Assembly (NCBI GenBank): GCA_039964455.1 | Contig: JBDVXK010000014.1 | Coordinates: 1 to 64,000, forward strand | DNA length: 64,000 nucleotides | Source: CALJFL01 sp039964455 | GTDB taxonomy: Bacteria > Pseudomonadota > Gammaproteobacteria > Pseudomonadales > Halieaceae | Direction: 5' to 3' | In this document: positions 17,705-26,917 of the stretch, piece by piece | Numbering within the stretch: the first letter of the stretch is position 1 | How the letters are laid out: each line of letters starts with the position of its first letter | Made by a program: the position numbers and the translations under genes | Notes under the pieces: model-generated | Told to the model about the DNA's origin: nothing | Seen by the model: the letters and a program-made list of their open reading frames with translations, nothing else | Databases searched by the model: none

Positions 17705-19108
17705 ATGAGTGAGCAAACCGTACTGATTGTTGACGACGAGCCGGATATCCGCGAGCTGCTGGATATTACGCTTAGCCGCATGGGCCTTGTGACCCACAGC
17801 GCCGCAACACTGGCTGAGGCGATCAGTAAAACCGATGAGCTGCGACCCGACCTGTGCCTCACCGACATGAAGCTCCCCGATGGCAATGGCATCAGCCTGG
17901 TTGAGCATATACAAACAGAGCACCCGCACATTCCCGTCGCCATGATCACCGCCCACGGCAGTGTGGAAACGGCCATCAGTGCTCTCAAGGCCGGCGCCTT
18001 TGATTTTATTAACAAGCCCATAGCGCTGGATAACCTGCGCAACCTGGTGAGCACAGCGCTGCAACTGGACGACGACACCAGCAGCACAGACGACGCGGTG
18101 GATCAGGACCTGATCGGCAAGGCGCCCGCCATTCAGACGCTGCGCAAGCAGATTGCCAAGCTGGCGCGCAGCCAGGCACCGGTGCACATTCATGGTGAAT
18201 CCGGCAGCGGTAAGGAAATAGCCGCTCGCCTGATCCACAAGAACGGCCCGCGGGCGGCAGGTGCCTTTGTGGCAGTGAACTGTGGCGCTATACCGCCGGA
18301 GTTAATGGAAAGCGAACTGTTCGGCCATGTGAAAGGCAGCTTCACCGGTGCAAGCCAGGACAAGATCGGTTTGTTCCAGGCAGCAACAGGAGGAACCCTA
18401 TTCCTGGATGAGGTCGCCGACCTGCCGCTGGCCATGCAAGTAAAAATGTTAAGGGCAATTCAGGAAAAATCAATCAGGCCAGTGGGTGCTAACGAAGAAC
18501 TGGCTACTGATATTCGTTTGCTTAGTGCCACCCATAAAGACCTGGCCAAAGAGGTTGAGGACGGACGCTTTCGCGAAGACCTGTATTACCGGATCAACGT
18601 GATCGACCTACACGTGCCCAGCCTGCGCGAGCGTGCCGAAGATATTCCTGCACTCGCCAATGCCATTCTGAGCGAACTTGCCAGAAGTGAAGGCAATGAC
18701 AAGGTCACGCTTGATGAGACAGCGATTGATGCGCTGAGTCGCTATCACTTCCCAGGTAATGTGCGAGAGCTGGAGAACATGTTGGAACGCGCGTTCGCAC
18801 TGTGTGACGGCGAACTGATTACGGCAGAGGACATTCAGCTACCCGAGAAAGCACCACGCAGCCCCGATGCCCGGGAACGAGCTACCGACGGCAACGATAG
18901 CGGCAACGCAGACGCGAGCAATACGAAGGCGCTACGCCCAGAAGAGGCCTACGGGGATCTCGAGGGCTTTCTGGATGATATCGAGCGGCAGGTACTAAGT
19001 GTTGCGCTAGAAGAATGCCGCTGGAACAAGACCGCCACTGCGAAAAAACTGGGTATCAGCTTTCGCAGTTTGCGGTATCGGTTGAAGAAGTTGGGGTTGG
19101 AGGAGTGA
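17705..19108 (+). CDS. pilR: PilR, NtrC-family sigma-54-dependent response regulator
   Basis: PilR activates sigma-54 transcription of the major pilin gene in Pseudomonas-type systems. The receiver domain has Asp54 as phosphorylation site (CLTDMKLPDGNG). The AAA+ domain has Walker A GESGSGKE (164-171) and the sigma-54 contact loop as GSFTGA (211-216), a common variant of GAFTGA. The C-terminus has a Fis-type helix-turn-helix (about 440-465). I see no pilA or convincing -24/-12 promoter in the window, so its main target lies elsewhere. Confidence 0.96.
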   Translation: MSEQTVLIVDDEPDIRELLDITLSRMGLVTHSAATLAEAISKTDELRPDLCLTDMKLPDGNGISLVEHIQTEHPHIPVAMITAHGSVETAISALKAGAFDFINKPIALDNLRNLVSTALQLDDDTSSTDDAVDQDLIGKAPAIQTLRKQIAKLARSQAPVHIHGESGSGKEIAARLIHKNGPRAAGAFVAVNCGAIPPELMESELFGHVKGSFTGASQDKIGLFQAATGGTLFLDEVADLPLAMQVKMLRAIQEKSIRPVGANEELATDIRLLSATHKDLAKEVEDGRFREDLYYRINVIDLHVPSLRERAEDIPALANAILSELARSEGNDKVTLDETAIDALSRYHFPGNVRELENMLERAFALCDGELITAEDIQLPEKAPRSPDARERATDGNDSGNADASNTKALRPEEAYGDLEGFLDDIERQVLSVALEECRWNKTATAKKLGISFRSLRYRLKKLGLEE

Positions 19109-19199
19109 GTGCGAGCCAAGAAGCGTATGAGTATTAACCGAAACACAAAGGTGTTCGACGTGAATCTAAAAACTCAAAACGGTGATCATCCAACTTGGC

Positions 19200-19661
19200 T
19201 CACCAGCAGTCACTGACGCTGCCCGACCCGGTATTTGTTTTGGCACCAGCCCCACTCAAAGTGAAGGAGGTACATTTTGCATCTCTTGCCTGAACAGAAC
19301 CAGAAATAGCCTCTGCCTTTACTGTGTATGTGGTTGCAGTTAACAAAGTCAGGTCAATTTGAAATATGGCGTCTCCGCCGCTGCTTGAGGAGCGATCCGC
19401 TTGATTGTTTACATAAAACGGATCGGACGTATAGCCTAGATCAGTCAAACTGTCTGTGTATTGTCGGTTATTGATAAAATACTGTTCCTGCCTGCTAGCC
19501 ACATCAAGCAAAACCCCTCTTCCAGCCGTTCGGTTACTCTTCAATACGAAGTCCTGATATGCTGGCAGTCCTATCGCAGTCAAAATAGCCAGGATAGCTA
19601 CCACTATCATGACCTCTATAAGAGTGAAACCACTAGCTGGCTTTCCGTTAAACACGCTCAT
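19200..19661 (-). CDS. pilE: PilE, minor type IV pilin
   Basis: A prepilin with the class III leader peptide ending in SG before FTLIEVMIVVAILAIL; cleavage by PilD would leave Phe+1 and Glu+5. The hydrophobic N-terminal helix is followed by a C-terminal globular domain with a Cys pair (DAKC near the end and the terminal DCW), the likely D-loop disulfide. At 153 residues it fits the PilE minor pilin that closes the fimU-pilVWXY1-E operon of Pseudomonas. It lies 61 bp after pilY1 and is convergent with pilR. Confidence 0.9.
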   Translation of the reverse strand: MSVFNGKPASGFTLIEVMIVVAILAILTAIGLPAYQDFVLKSNRTAGRGVLLDVASRQEQYFINNRQYTDSLTDLGYTSDPFYVNNQADRSSSSGGDAIFQIDLTLLTATTYTVKAEAISGSVQARDAKCTSFTLSGAGAKTNTGSGSVSDCW

Positions 19662-19722
19662 TGCTACTTCTCGCTGTTAAAAAAATACAGTAGTACTTGG
19701 CTCAGCACTTTAAATTGGCCCT

Positions 19723-22700
19723 CTAGATTTCGTCTACTCCCAACTCGCTCCAATAGACCTTCCACTTAAAGCGACCCTCGATCTCCGTAATCCCTCCATC
19801 TGCATCCTGAATATTCACGTTAGGATTGCTACTAGTGAGTGTAGGGTCCGACGGTATGCCAGCACTATCTAGGATCTCGTATCGATCCGGCTCTGAACCA
19901 TCTTCTATGACACCACCAGGGGGATTGGCTGGCGTGCCATCTGCAACATTAACCGCATACAACCTACCTGTACCAGCGCCAGAGTCGCAAACCCCAGCAG
20001 ACGCCTCACCCTCAGGAAGAAACGTCGCGAAGAATACAACACCGCCAACCGTAACCGGTTTAGCCAGCCCTTTCTCGCCATTGGCATTAAGGGATAATTT
20101 CCAACCGTTCGAGTCTGGAGGGGTACAAGGTAGACCAGAGCACAACGTAGTAATATCTGGCAGTACGGCATGACCAATACTCCTGTTAGCAGTTACGCTT
20201 CCAGAAGCCGTCTGAGCATCCTTGATAAAGTACATAAAATTGTCAGGATCAGTATCCGACGGATGCGGCCGATCTCCGGAATTAATTATAAGCCCGATGT
20301 ATTCACGCGAGCTAGTAACACCCGACACCGTTTCCTCGTCTCTAGCTAGAACAACGTCAGGCGCATGAAAAAACCTTCTATCGCTTGCTCCACTGCCGCC
20401 AAACGATCCGACGCGCGTCATCGACCAGTTTTCTCGATTGTCGCTACCCGAAGACTCAGGCATGTCAATACGCCATAAATCCCCACCCGTATCGCCCACA
20501 TAGGCCATATCGGAAATATCATTAAGATCGCTATCGATCACAGTCACATCTGACGCAATACTATGGTCCAGATCTGCTTGACCATACACTGTCGGTGCGG
20601 ACGTGGAACTTTCACCGGTCGCTTTCCAAATAAGTAATCCAGTAATCGCATCTACAACAAAAAACGCATTGCCCACGGTATCTGCTGTTGGGTTGTTGGA
20701 GTAGATATCTTTACCTATGCGTCCGTTACCCGCCGCATTCCAACCGCCGTTGTAACCACCGCCAAATATCAAAACCGGAGATCGAGTGCCATTATAATTA
20801 ACGATGGCTACCCGGGGCGCTGACCATGTCATGCCCAATTCACTAAAGTCCCCAGTATTCGAGATTTTCCACATCAACTTTGGCGCAGCGTCAGGGTTAC
20901 TCACATCCATTGCATAGTACGCATTTCCACCACGCCTGAGCCCGTAATAAACGAAAACTTTATCACCAGCATCCGCATCACCACGCACACCATCGTTGAC
21001 GCCATTTTCTATACTGCCATTTGAATTACGGTCTATCACCAAAGAAGTAACATCGCCATCTACCCCATAGGGATGTCCGGTGCTTGGTAAAATATCTCTC
21101 GCTAGGTCTTCTTGGATGCCCATGACCTCGGTTGGCATAAAGCCCCACATCTCCTCGCCAGATTCTGAGCCATCCGCATTTGTATTTTTTACCTGGCGGA
21201 ACCATCCATCATTCGCACCATAGTAAAGTCTCACATTCGGGTTGTTTCGACCGTAACCAGAGTCACCATCGCCTTCAGTATCACCGTAATTTATGGGCAG
21301 AGGTCTACCGTGAAGAACATCACCATGCATCCAGCGCTGAGCCGCGCCAGGAACTTCTGCCAAGGCACCACTCAACTCTGTATCTCCTCGTGCCCACTTG
21401 ATCAGTTTTAAAGCGGTCGCCTGACTAAGGTTGTCTGGATCAAGTACACCAAGCAACTTGTCAGCGGTAGTAACATCTGCATTAAAATCAAGCATGACAA
21501 GGGGATCGTTAGGATCCTCGGTATATAGATTTCGCGCACAAGCCGCACCGGTCGTGATTCCAGGCCCAGTAACAGAGCAAGTTGCATCAGTTGACTTGAA
21601 TCCAAGGTGCTGCTGGCCGGCACCTCCGCGTACTACAGACCGACCATCCGAACCACAGAACTCTTCTGCATCAAGCGGGGCAACACCATCGGCGCAATTA
21701 TTTGGCGTCACATCTTCAGCAAGCGTATCTGTCCAGTAAGTAATGGCGTCTCGTTTTATGCGGCCGTCAAGCGGATCAAAGGCAGAATCTGGAGGTGTGC
21801 TGTTATCCTCAATTTGCGGAACCTCGACCGTTTCACCGGTGGGTACACCGAGATCATCAACGACGTCAACAGTACGCGTTCCAAGTTTGAGTTTCTTGAT
21901 ATTTCCAGGCCAGCGGGATCCGGATTCCGCCTGGAATATGGCGAAGTATACGTTATCTACGGCCTCTGCCCGGTTGAACACGTTTACAGGTACCGATGCG
22001 GAAACCAGTGTAGAACTTTCTGAAATTATCGAATCAAAAACGGCGTCCAGCGCAGCAGCTATCTCGGCACCAGAGCCCAGACTCAGCGCAAAATCAGTGC
22101 CACCCGCGTCGGCCCATCCATCCTGTTTATTGTTAGTGGTGTCGGCCAAAACAAAAGACGTAAGATTTTGATTTCCCTCAACATCAAAACCGATCTGCGT
22201 ACTTGAGGCAGCATCATATCCGGCCAAATCTTTCTCGAACATCGTGCGGATCAATGTCTCTCGATCAGAGTCATTGTTGGAGTTCCCAAGACTGAGACCC
22301 AGGCCCCCAGGTAGTGCGCTATCAATACCGTCATTCGAATCTGAATCCTGCTGTGATACGCCGAAGACCGTGTTAATCATATATAACCCAGAGCAGGCCC
22401 ATTCGTTGGGGTCATTAGCAAAGGGCGACACATACATTGCAGAGGCACCGGAACCGGTATATGCATCAGGTGCAGGGGCAACCAATGCATTTCGCGCATC
22501 ACCCGGCGCGTATGGGGCATCATTATTCAAGTCGAGCGTCTTTTTCGCATCCGAGCTGTTGTAGTCCGAATAGCCAAGCAAACCACTGTACACACCCTGG
22601 CCGGTAATATACCGGTAAAATTCATAGTAAAGCTCTGCCAGTTGATAGGTATGGCCATTCCATTGCCCACTGTTATTGATTGGGGTATAGGTTGGCGTGG

Positions 22701-23352
22701 GCACCGCAGCCAGTCGTTCTGAAAAATCCGCCAGTTCGACCTGATCTGACACGTCAAAAAACTCCTTGAGGACGTATGCGCCACCACTGCAACCATTCTG
22801 ATTTGAATTATTGGGAATATCACCGGGCCCACCGCAGCCATTATCATGCTCGTGGGTGACCATCAGGCCAATCCAAACGCCACTGTTTTGAACTTTATCT
22901 TGCGCAAGTACAAATTGGAAAGCCGCTCTGAGCAAATCAAAAAGGCGGGCTTTGCTATCCATATAGGAGCCCGGCAGATTCATGCCAGCCGTCCAAGCCG
23001 CCCTCAGACCGGTTACGTTCAACGTCCCGGTGCCATAGCCATAATACCTTCCGTCAGGTACGCCGTCGGGGCCATAACCAATATCGCTAAGGTCACTCGG
23101 GTCATTATGAGTCACCAGATCTAGATTAAAATATAAATCGTCACTGAGGTTTGTCCGACAGCCATCGCTGAGAACATCGGAACACTGTGTGCTGGCCAAG
23201 TTTGAGCGAATATCCAACGTGAGCATCACGAGTGGCTTGGATACGCCACCAAAAGCCGAAAAATAGATATCGGTATCATCGGCGAGAATAAGCGGAGAGG
23301 CTACGAACATGGCTAGCACACAAGCTCTTAGATAGTTTGTAAGAATTTTCAT
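19723..23352 (-). CDS. pilY1: PilY1, calcium-binding tip adhesin of type IV pili
   Basis: PilY1 sits with the minor pilins at the pilus tip and mediates adhesion, surface sensing and extension-retraction control. A Sec signal peptide ends near ILA before DDTDIYF. The C-terminal half (about residues 680-1165 of the longest frame) is the PilC/PilY1 beta-propeller, with a calcium-type loop DSDLNDISDMAYVGD followed by LWRIDM, as in P. aeruginosa PilY1. Several Asp/Asn-rich loops could also bind calcium. The ATG at 23352 has GGAG 8 nt upstream and is preferred to the upstream in-frame ATG at 23370. About 1209 residues. Confidence 0.93.
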   Translation of the reverse strand: MKILTNYLRACVLAMFVASPLILADDTDIYFSAFGGVSKPLVMLTLDIRSNLASTQCSDVLSDGCRTNLSDDLYFNLDLVTHNDPSDLSDIGYGPDGVPDGRYYGYGTGTLNVTGLRAAWTAGMNLPGSYMDSKARLFDLLRAAFQFVLAQDKVQNSGVWIGLMVTHEHDNGCGGPGDIPNNSNQNGCSGGAYVLKEFFDVSDQVELADFSERLAAVPTPTYTPINNSGQWNGHTYQLAELYYEFYRYITGQGVYSGLLGYSDYNSSDAKKTLDLNNDAPYAPGDARNALVAPAPDAYTGSGASAMYVSPFANDPNEWACSGLYMINTVFGVSQQDSDSNDGIDSALPGGLGLSLGNSNNDSDRETLIRTMFEKDLAGYDAASSTQIGFDVEGNQNLTSFVLADTTNNKQDGWADAGGTDFALSLGSGAEIAAALDAVFDSIISESSTLVSASVPVNVFNRAEAVDNVYFAIFQAESGSRWPGNIKKLKLGTRTVDVVDDLGVPTGETVEVPQIEDNSTPPDSAFDPLDGRIKRDAITYWTDTLAEDVTPNNCADGVAPLDAEEFCGSDGRSVVRGGAGQQHLGFKSTDATCSVTGPGITTGAACARNLYTEDPNDPLVMLDFNADVTTADKLLGVLDPDNLSQATALKLIKWARGDTELSGALAEVPGAAQRWMHGDVLHGRPLPINYGDTEGDGDSGYGRNNPNVRLYYGANDGWFRQVKNTNADGSESGEEMWGFMPTEVMGIQEDLARDILPSTGHPYGVDGDVTSLVIDRNSNGSIENGVNDGVRGDADAGDKVFVYYGLRRGGNAYYAMDVSNPDAAPKLMWKISNTGDFSELGMTWSAPRVAIVNYNGTRSPVLIFGGGYNGGWNAAGNGRIGKDIYSNNPTADTVGNAFFVVDAITGLLIWKATGESSTSAPTVYGQADLDHSIASDVTVIDSDLNDISDMAYVGDTGGDLWRIDMPESSGSDNRENWSMTRVGSFGGSGASDRRFFHAPDVVLARDEETVSGVTSSREYIGLIINSGDRPHPSDTDPDNFMYFIKDAQTASGSVTANRSIGHAVLPDITTLCSGLPCTPPDSNGWKLSLNANGEKGLAKPVTVGGVVFFATFLPEGEASAGVCDSGAGTGRLYAVNVADGTPANPPGGVIEDGSEPDRYEILDSAGIPSDPTLTSSNPNVNIQDADGGITEIEGRFKWKVYWSELGVDEI

Positions 23353-23366
23353 TCCGATTTCTCCGT

Positions 23367-23918
23367 TCATTCCGTAATTGTCACAATAGTCGGCGGGCTA
23401 ACAATAAGTCGCAAATAGCCCTGAGTAACTTCAGAAAGCCCCAAATTAGCGTCTGTGCGGTCAAATCTAACAGTAACTTCCTGTCGCGCAACTTTGAATG
23501 AGTCCGCACTAAAGGATCCACCCTCATCAAAGAACGGCGCAGGCGTCTCTAACGGACCCACTCTATCGACGTAATAGTCGATTTCAATTCCCGCGTCCAA
23601 GACCTCGGCAGCTACATCGGCAGGCAAAGAGATAGTCGTCTGATTGCAGCCAGTCGTATTGGGCCCAGGGGTGGTCGGGCATACCCGATAACCGATATCA
23701 CCGACAACTGGTGTATTGTCTGTGTTATCAATCATCGCATCGACGATGGCCAAGGCTCGCTGCATCGAATCCACTTTCGCCGCGTCATTTCCCGCCATCT
23801 GCAATTGTAAAATGTTCGTTTGGGACATGGCCGCTGCAAGAATGGACAATAAAAGCAAGAAGAACAGCGATACTATCAAGACCACCCCCTGCTGTTGACG
23901 GAAAATTTTGTTTTTCAT
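23367..23918 (-). CDS. pilX: PilX, minor type IV pilin
   Basis: A prepilin-like protein with a short basic leader (MKNKIFRQQQG) before VVLIVSLFFLLLLSIL. It lacks the Glu at +5 that other pilins have, as is usual for PilX and the type II pseudopilin GspK, both thought to cap the pilus. The conserved PilX segment QMAGNDAAKVDSMQRALAIV follows the helix. A Cys pair (RVCP, GCNQ) is in the globular part. It lies between pilW and pilY1, with the stop codon just upstream of the pilY1 start. Confidence 0.9.
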   Translation of the reverse strand: MKNKIFRQQQGVVLIVSLFFLLLLSILAAAMSQTNILQLQMAGNDAAKVDSMQRALAIVDAMIDNTDNTPVVGDIGYRVCPTTPGPNTTGCNQTTISLPADVAAEVLDAGIEIDYYVDRVGPLETPAPFFDEGGSFSADSFKVARQEVTVRFDRTDANLGLSEVTQGYLRLIVSPPTIVTITE

Positions 23919-23924
23919 AATCCT

Positions 23925-24935
23925 CTAAATCCCCAGGGCTTCTGAGTTTCTAAGCGTTACGGTCGACTGGAACAAACGTCTATAGTAGCTGTCATTCTTA
24001 GTAACAGTGCGGGAACCCATAATGTAAGTTTTATCATTCGTGTAACCCACGACTTCGTCTGGACTCCGCATTAGTAAGTAGACACGAGCAGTGATCGCGG
24101 TAGTCAACTCTGCCTCGGTTGGAAACTGCTCGTAGCGCTCTACCGTATAATCCAAATCACTATCCAGACCAAACTCGACATGCATTTCTTCAACCCCCTG
24201 AACCAAGCACTCCACGGGCGCGACTGCGTTAGCGGTCGTTGTTGACAAACGTTTACGACACAACGTTGGTAGATTGTCACCTGCGTTCTCCGCGTAATCT
24301 CGCACCCAAATAATCTCAGGATAGTATTCCCACAAATCTAAATCGCTAGTGACATCGCCAGATTCGATATCATTCTCAAATGAGACTTCTACGTTGTAAT
24401 CTCTTACCCTGATGTACGGGACCTTATCAGTCGCGTTCGCTGAAGGTACGCCTTGGTCAACTGTGATAGAGTCTTTCGAACGTCTTACAATCAATATATC
24501 GGTATTAACCTGCACGGAGTCCGCTGCGTCGATACAAACGGAATGATCGTTATTTGCTCCTGCCCCCGTTTCTGTACCTGCATCGCTGGTAACATCATTA
24601 ATATGCTCGAAACTTTTTTCGGCTTCGAACATATAAGTGAAGCACGTTGAGGGATCGTTCGGATCGAAAATACCATTGTCTATATCAGAAGCTCGCAGGA
24701 GGCCGCCATAGAAACCACCCATTGAAAGCTGTCGGGTGACGTAGCGAATCGCATATCGGCCACTCTCCTGGATACGTGCAAGCTCCTCATCCTGAAGATA
24801 ACTGACCTTATTCTGCACAAATAATGTCGCAGCACCTAACATCAATACGACACCGAGCGCCAATGCCACCATCAACTCGATCAGCGACAGGCCACACTGA
24901 AAATGAGATACAGATAATTTTTTTAGATCACTCAT
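23925..24935 (-). CDS. pilW: PilW, minor type IV pilin
   Basis: Prepilin with leader ending CG before LSLIELMVALALGVVLMLG, so Leu+1 and Glu+5. The PilW family signature follows the helix (NKVSYLQDEELARIQESGRY). At 336 residues it has the large C-terminal domain expected of PilW, with Cys residues in three regions. In Pseudomonas, PilW with PilV, PilX and FimU primes pilus assembly and links to PilY1. Spacing to pilV is 5 bp and to pilX 6 bp, so the operon is tight. Confidence 0.92.
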   Translation of the reverse strand: MSDLKKLSVSHFQCGLSLIELMVALALGVVLMLGAATLFVQNKVSYLQDEELARIQESGRYAIRYVTRQLSMGGFYGGLLRASDIDNGIFDPNDPSTCFTYMFEAEKSFEHINDVTSDAGTETGAGANNDHSVCIDAADSVQVNTDILIVRRSKDSITVDQGVPSANATDKVPYIRVRDYNVEVSFENDIESGDVTSDLDLWEYYPEIIWVRDYAENAGDNLPTLCRKRLSTTTANAVAPVECLVQGVEEMHVEFGLDSDLDYTVERYEQFPTEAELTTAITARVYLLMRSPDEVVGYTNDKTYIMGSRTVTKNDSYYRRLFQSTVTLRNSEALGI

Positions 24936-24940
24936 GCTTT

Positions 24941-25552
24941 TTACTCATCCGAAATAAAGGTTCGCACAACCAGTAACTGTCGGCGATTATCAGCGATCCC
25001 ATTTCCACAGGTATTCGTCATCAGCGTTTGATCCAGACTTAGAAACCCTTCCCAGGCTATAGCGACCTCAACCGCGCCATCGACGCCACCTGCGGTGGTA
25101 TCTATACACCCGACCACTCCGCCTAACCCTCCCACAGAGGCCGGAGTCCCGCCAATAGTTCGAACTTCATTAGCTCCTACAATTGCCTGTTCCCATTCAT
25201 ACAAATCGCGAACCGCTATCGCGGCCTCATCACAAGATGCGGTTTTACAGTCATACGAGGGCGGGTCCGTAGCTGTATCGTTGTCTATCGTCACGCCATC
25301 ATAGCTTGCCAGACTTACCGGATTACCGCGCATTCTCTCAATAATATCGGTTGCCAAGGCAGAAGCGGTCGTTCGTTGAACTGCTTCGAAGCCCGCGCGC
25401 TTTGATGCTATTTGCAGCCCTGCCAAACCCAACGTGCCAATAGACAAAATCAAAACAGCAATAGCAACTTCTAACAGCGCTACGCCAGACTGCCTCGCTG
25501 GAAGAATTTGGGAGTTAAATACAGTTTTAGCGCTCACGGCAGACATACCCAT
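24941..25552 (-). CDS. pilV: PilV, minor type IV pilin
   Basis: Prepilin with a leader of about 23 residues ending SG before VALLEVAIAVLILSIGTLG; the sequence LSIGTLGLAGLQ is typical of PilV. Glu is at +5. The globular part carries Cys pairs (DCKTASC; GCID with NTCG). The start overlaps the end of fimU by 19 bp, which implies translational coupling. Length (203) is somewhat above P. aeruginosa PilV. Confidence 0.9.
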   Translation of the reverse strand: MGMSAVSAKTVFNSQILPARQSGVALLEVAIAVLILSIGTLGLAGLQIASKRAGFEAVQRTTASALATDIIERMRGNPVSLASYDGVTIDNDTATDPPSYDCKTASCDEAAIAVRDLYEWEQAIVGANEVRTIGGTPASVGGLGGVVGCIDTTAGGVDGAVEVAIAWEGFLSLDQTLMTNTCGNGIADNRRQLLVVRTFISDE

Positions 25553-26070
25553 CCCCCAACACCTTGGCGTACTCTCGGCAAGCCTACTGTGTCTACAGTC
25601 ACGCCCAAGGCTTTACTGACATCATTATCGGTAGGACACACTAATACCGTTCCACCATTACTCACTGAGCCATCAGGGTTATAGCGGATAGACTCCGTAA
25701 CTGCGGCGCCCGCAGCGGTCCGCAGAGTGAACCCGGGCGAAACACCTTCCGAAACTCTCAAAATATCACCAGGTGAATTGGGGTCGTTTCCAACATGCAT
25801 CATCCAGCCGGCGTCCAAAGTCCCGTCACAATCCGTGCCATTCAGTGTGGGGCATATTGATACACTGGTATTTCGCTTTATTGCTTCACTTTTTGCTGCC
25901 CCGTAAGCGGAAACCAGCTTATTAGTTTCCGTGCGGAGCCTATTTGACTCGATTATGCTTCTAAAGGAAGGCGCTGCTATTGCCAAAGCAACCGCCATTA
26001 TCATTATTACAATCATCAATTCAATCAGCGAAAAACCCGAGAGCTTTCTTGATATTGAATCACCAAGCAT
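25534..26070 (-). CDS. fimU: FimU-like minor pilin (GspH/FimT family)
   Basis: Prepilin with leader ending SG before FSLIELMIVIMIMAVALAIA, followed by the GspH/FimT domain seen in ANRLRTETNKLVSAYGAAKSEAIKRN-like segments. The conserved motif SEAIKRNTSVSICP and the C-terminal GWVCLP Cys give the family disulfide pattern. I choose the ATG at 26070, which has GGGG 6-9 nt upstream and gives a leader of usual length; the frame is open to 26136. Position before pilV matches fimU. It could equally be called FimT. Confidence 0.86.
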   Translation of the reverse strand: MLGDSISRKLSGFSLIELMIVIMIMAVALAIAAPSFRSIIESNRLRTETNKLVSAYGAAKSEAIKRNTSVSICPTLNGTDCDGTLDAGWMMHVGNDPNSPGDILRVSEGVSPGFTLRTAAGAAVTESIRYNPDGSVSNGGTVLVCPTDNDVSKALGVTVDTVGLPRVRQGVGGWVCLP

Positions 26071-26246
26071 GCAATTACCCCATAAGTTACTCTTCCAGCA
26101 GTATATTTGATTATCGTAAAACCGGTCAGTTTTCACGATAAAGGGTCATTAAAGGCGACAAATGGGCAATCTGAATCACAATAATACGACCTATTTCACA
26201 TTTTTAGGTGTACTAAGTCGAGCGGGAGGAAAGGCAGAGGGTAGCC

Positions 26247-26810
26247 CTATGAGGGCGGGCAAGCACCCCAGTTGCTCGAAATTCGAGGTCTACCGACAAT
26301 ATTTATGATCAAACTTTTGGATATGTGTCCGCCAGGAATTGGTGCACATAATAAGAGCGTACGATTTCGACGAGAGGACCCATCGCTTAGATAGGTAATT
26401 TTTTCGCTCGCCTGAATAGTCCCTTTCCTATTACTTAATGTATAACCCGAGGGAATTCCTTCGAAAATTTGGATAATTTCATCCTCTTCATCAACAACAT
26501 TGTCCTTGTCTACGTTTGAAAAAATAATCCAGCCATCCGAAAAATATCCTGTACACATGACATCACCGCTAGTCGACATGACAGAGGGACACATGCTTAC
26601 CGGTTGATTACGCTTTAAAGCTTCGCTTCTGGTCAAGTTGACGGCAGTCATCAAACGATTTACCTCGCTACTTACGCGCGTGGAGGACACAAGATTGCGC
26701 ATAGGCGAGGCCGCCAGAGTGATGGTTATTACAAGGATCACCAGCACAATCAGCAACTCGATCAGCGTAAGGCCAAAGGCCGCCCCCTGCCCCGATGACA
26801 TCCTGTCCAC
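26247..26810 (-). CDS. fimT: FimT-like minor pilin (GspH/FimT family), first gene of the minor pilin operon
   Basis: Prepilin with the processing site FG before LTLIELLIVLVILVITITLA, so Leu rather than Phe at +1, and Glu at +5. The GspH/FimT domain includes TRSEALKRNQPVSMCP, parallel to the next gene, with which it probably arose by duplication. The GTG start at 26810 has a good GGAGG 6 nt upstream. FimT proteins in some gammaproteobacteria bind DNA and support natural transformation; whether this one does is unknown. No clear -24/-12 promoter is seen upstream. Confidence 0.85.
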   Translation of the reverse strand: MDRMSSGQGAAFGLTLIELLIVLVILVITITLAASPMRNLVSSTRVSSEVNRLMTAVNLTRSEALKRNQPVSMCPSVMSTSGDVMCTGYFSDGWIIFSNVDKDNVVDEEDEIIQIFEGIPSGYTLSNRKGTIQASEKITYLSDGSSRRNRTLLLCAPIPGGHISKSLIINIVGRPRISSNWGACPPS

Positions 26811-26917
26811 GGCACACCTCCCTGACGATCAAGCATCCGTCAGGCACAGGTTCGCCGCCAGAAAATGGGCTAATCAGGCCGAAAGTGGGTTATCAGGGTT
26901 GTTGAAGCGGGCTCGGG

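Noticed and set aside
17474..18238. 254-codon minus-strand frame across the pilS-pilR junction
   Set aside because: It covers the end of pilS and the start of pilR, both of which have clear domains; the antisense frame has no family features.
26821..26844. 7-bp inverted repeat (CCTGACG/CGTCAGG) upstream of fimT, considered as terminator or operator
   Set aside because: No T run follows and it overlaps the region just before the fimT ribosome binding site; too little to assign a role.
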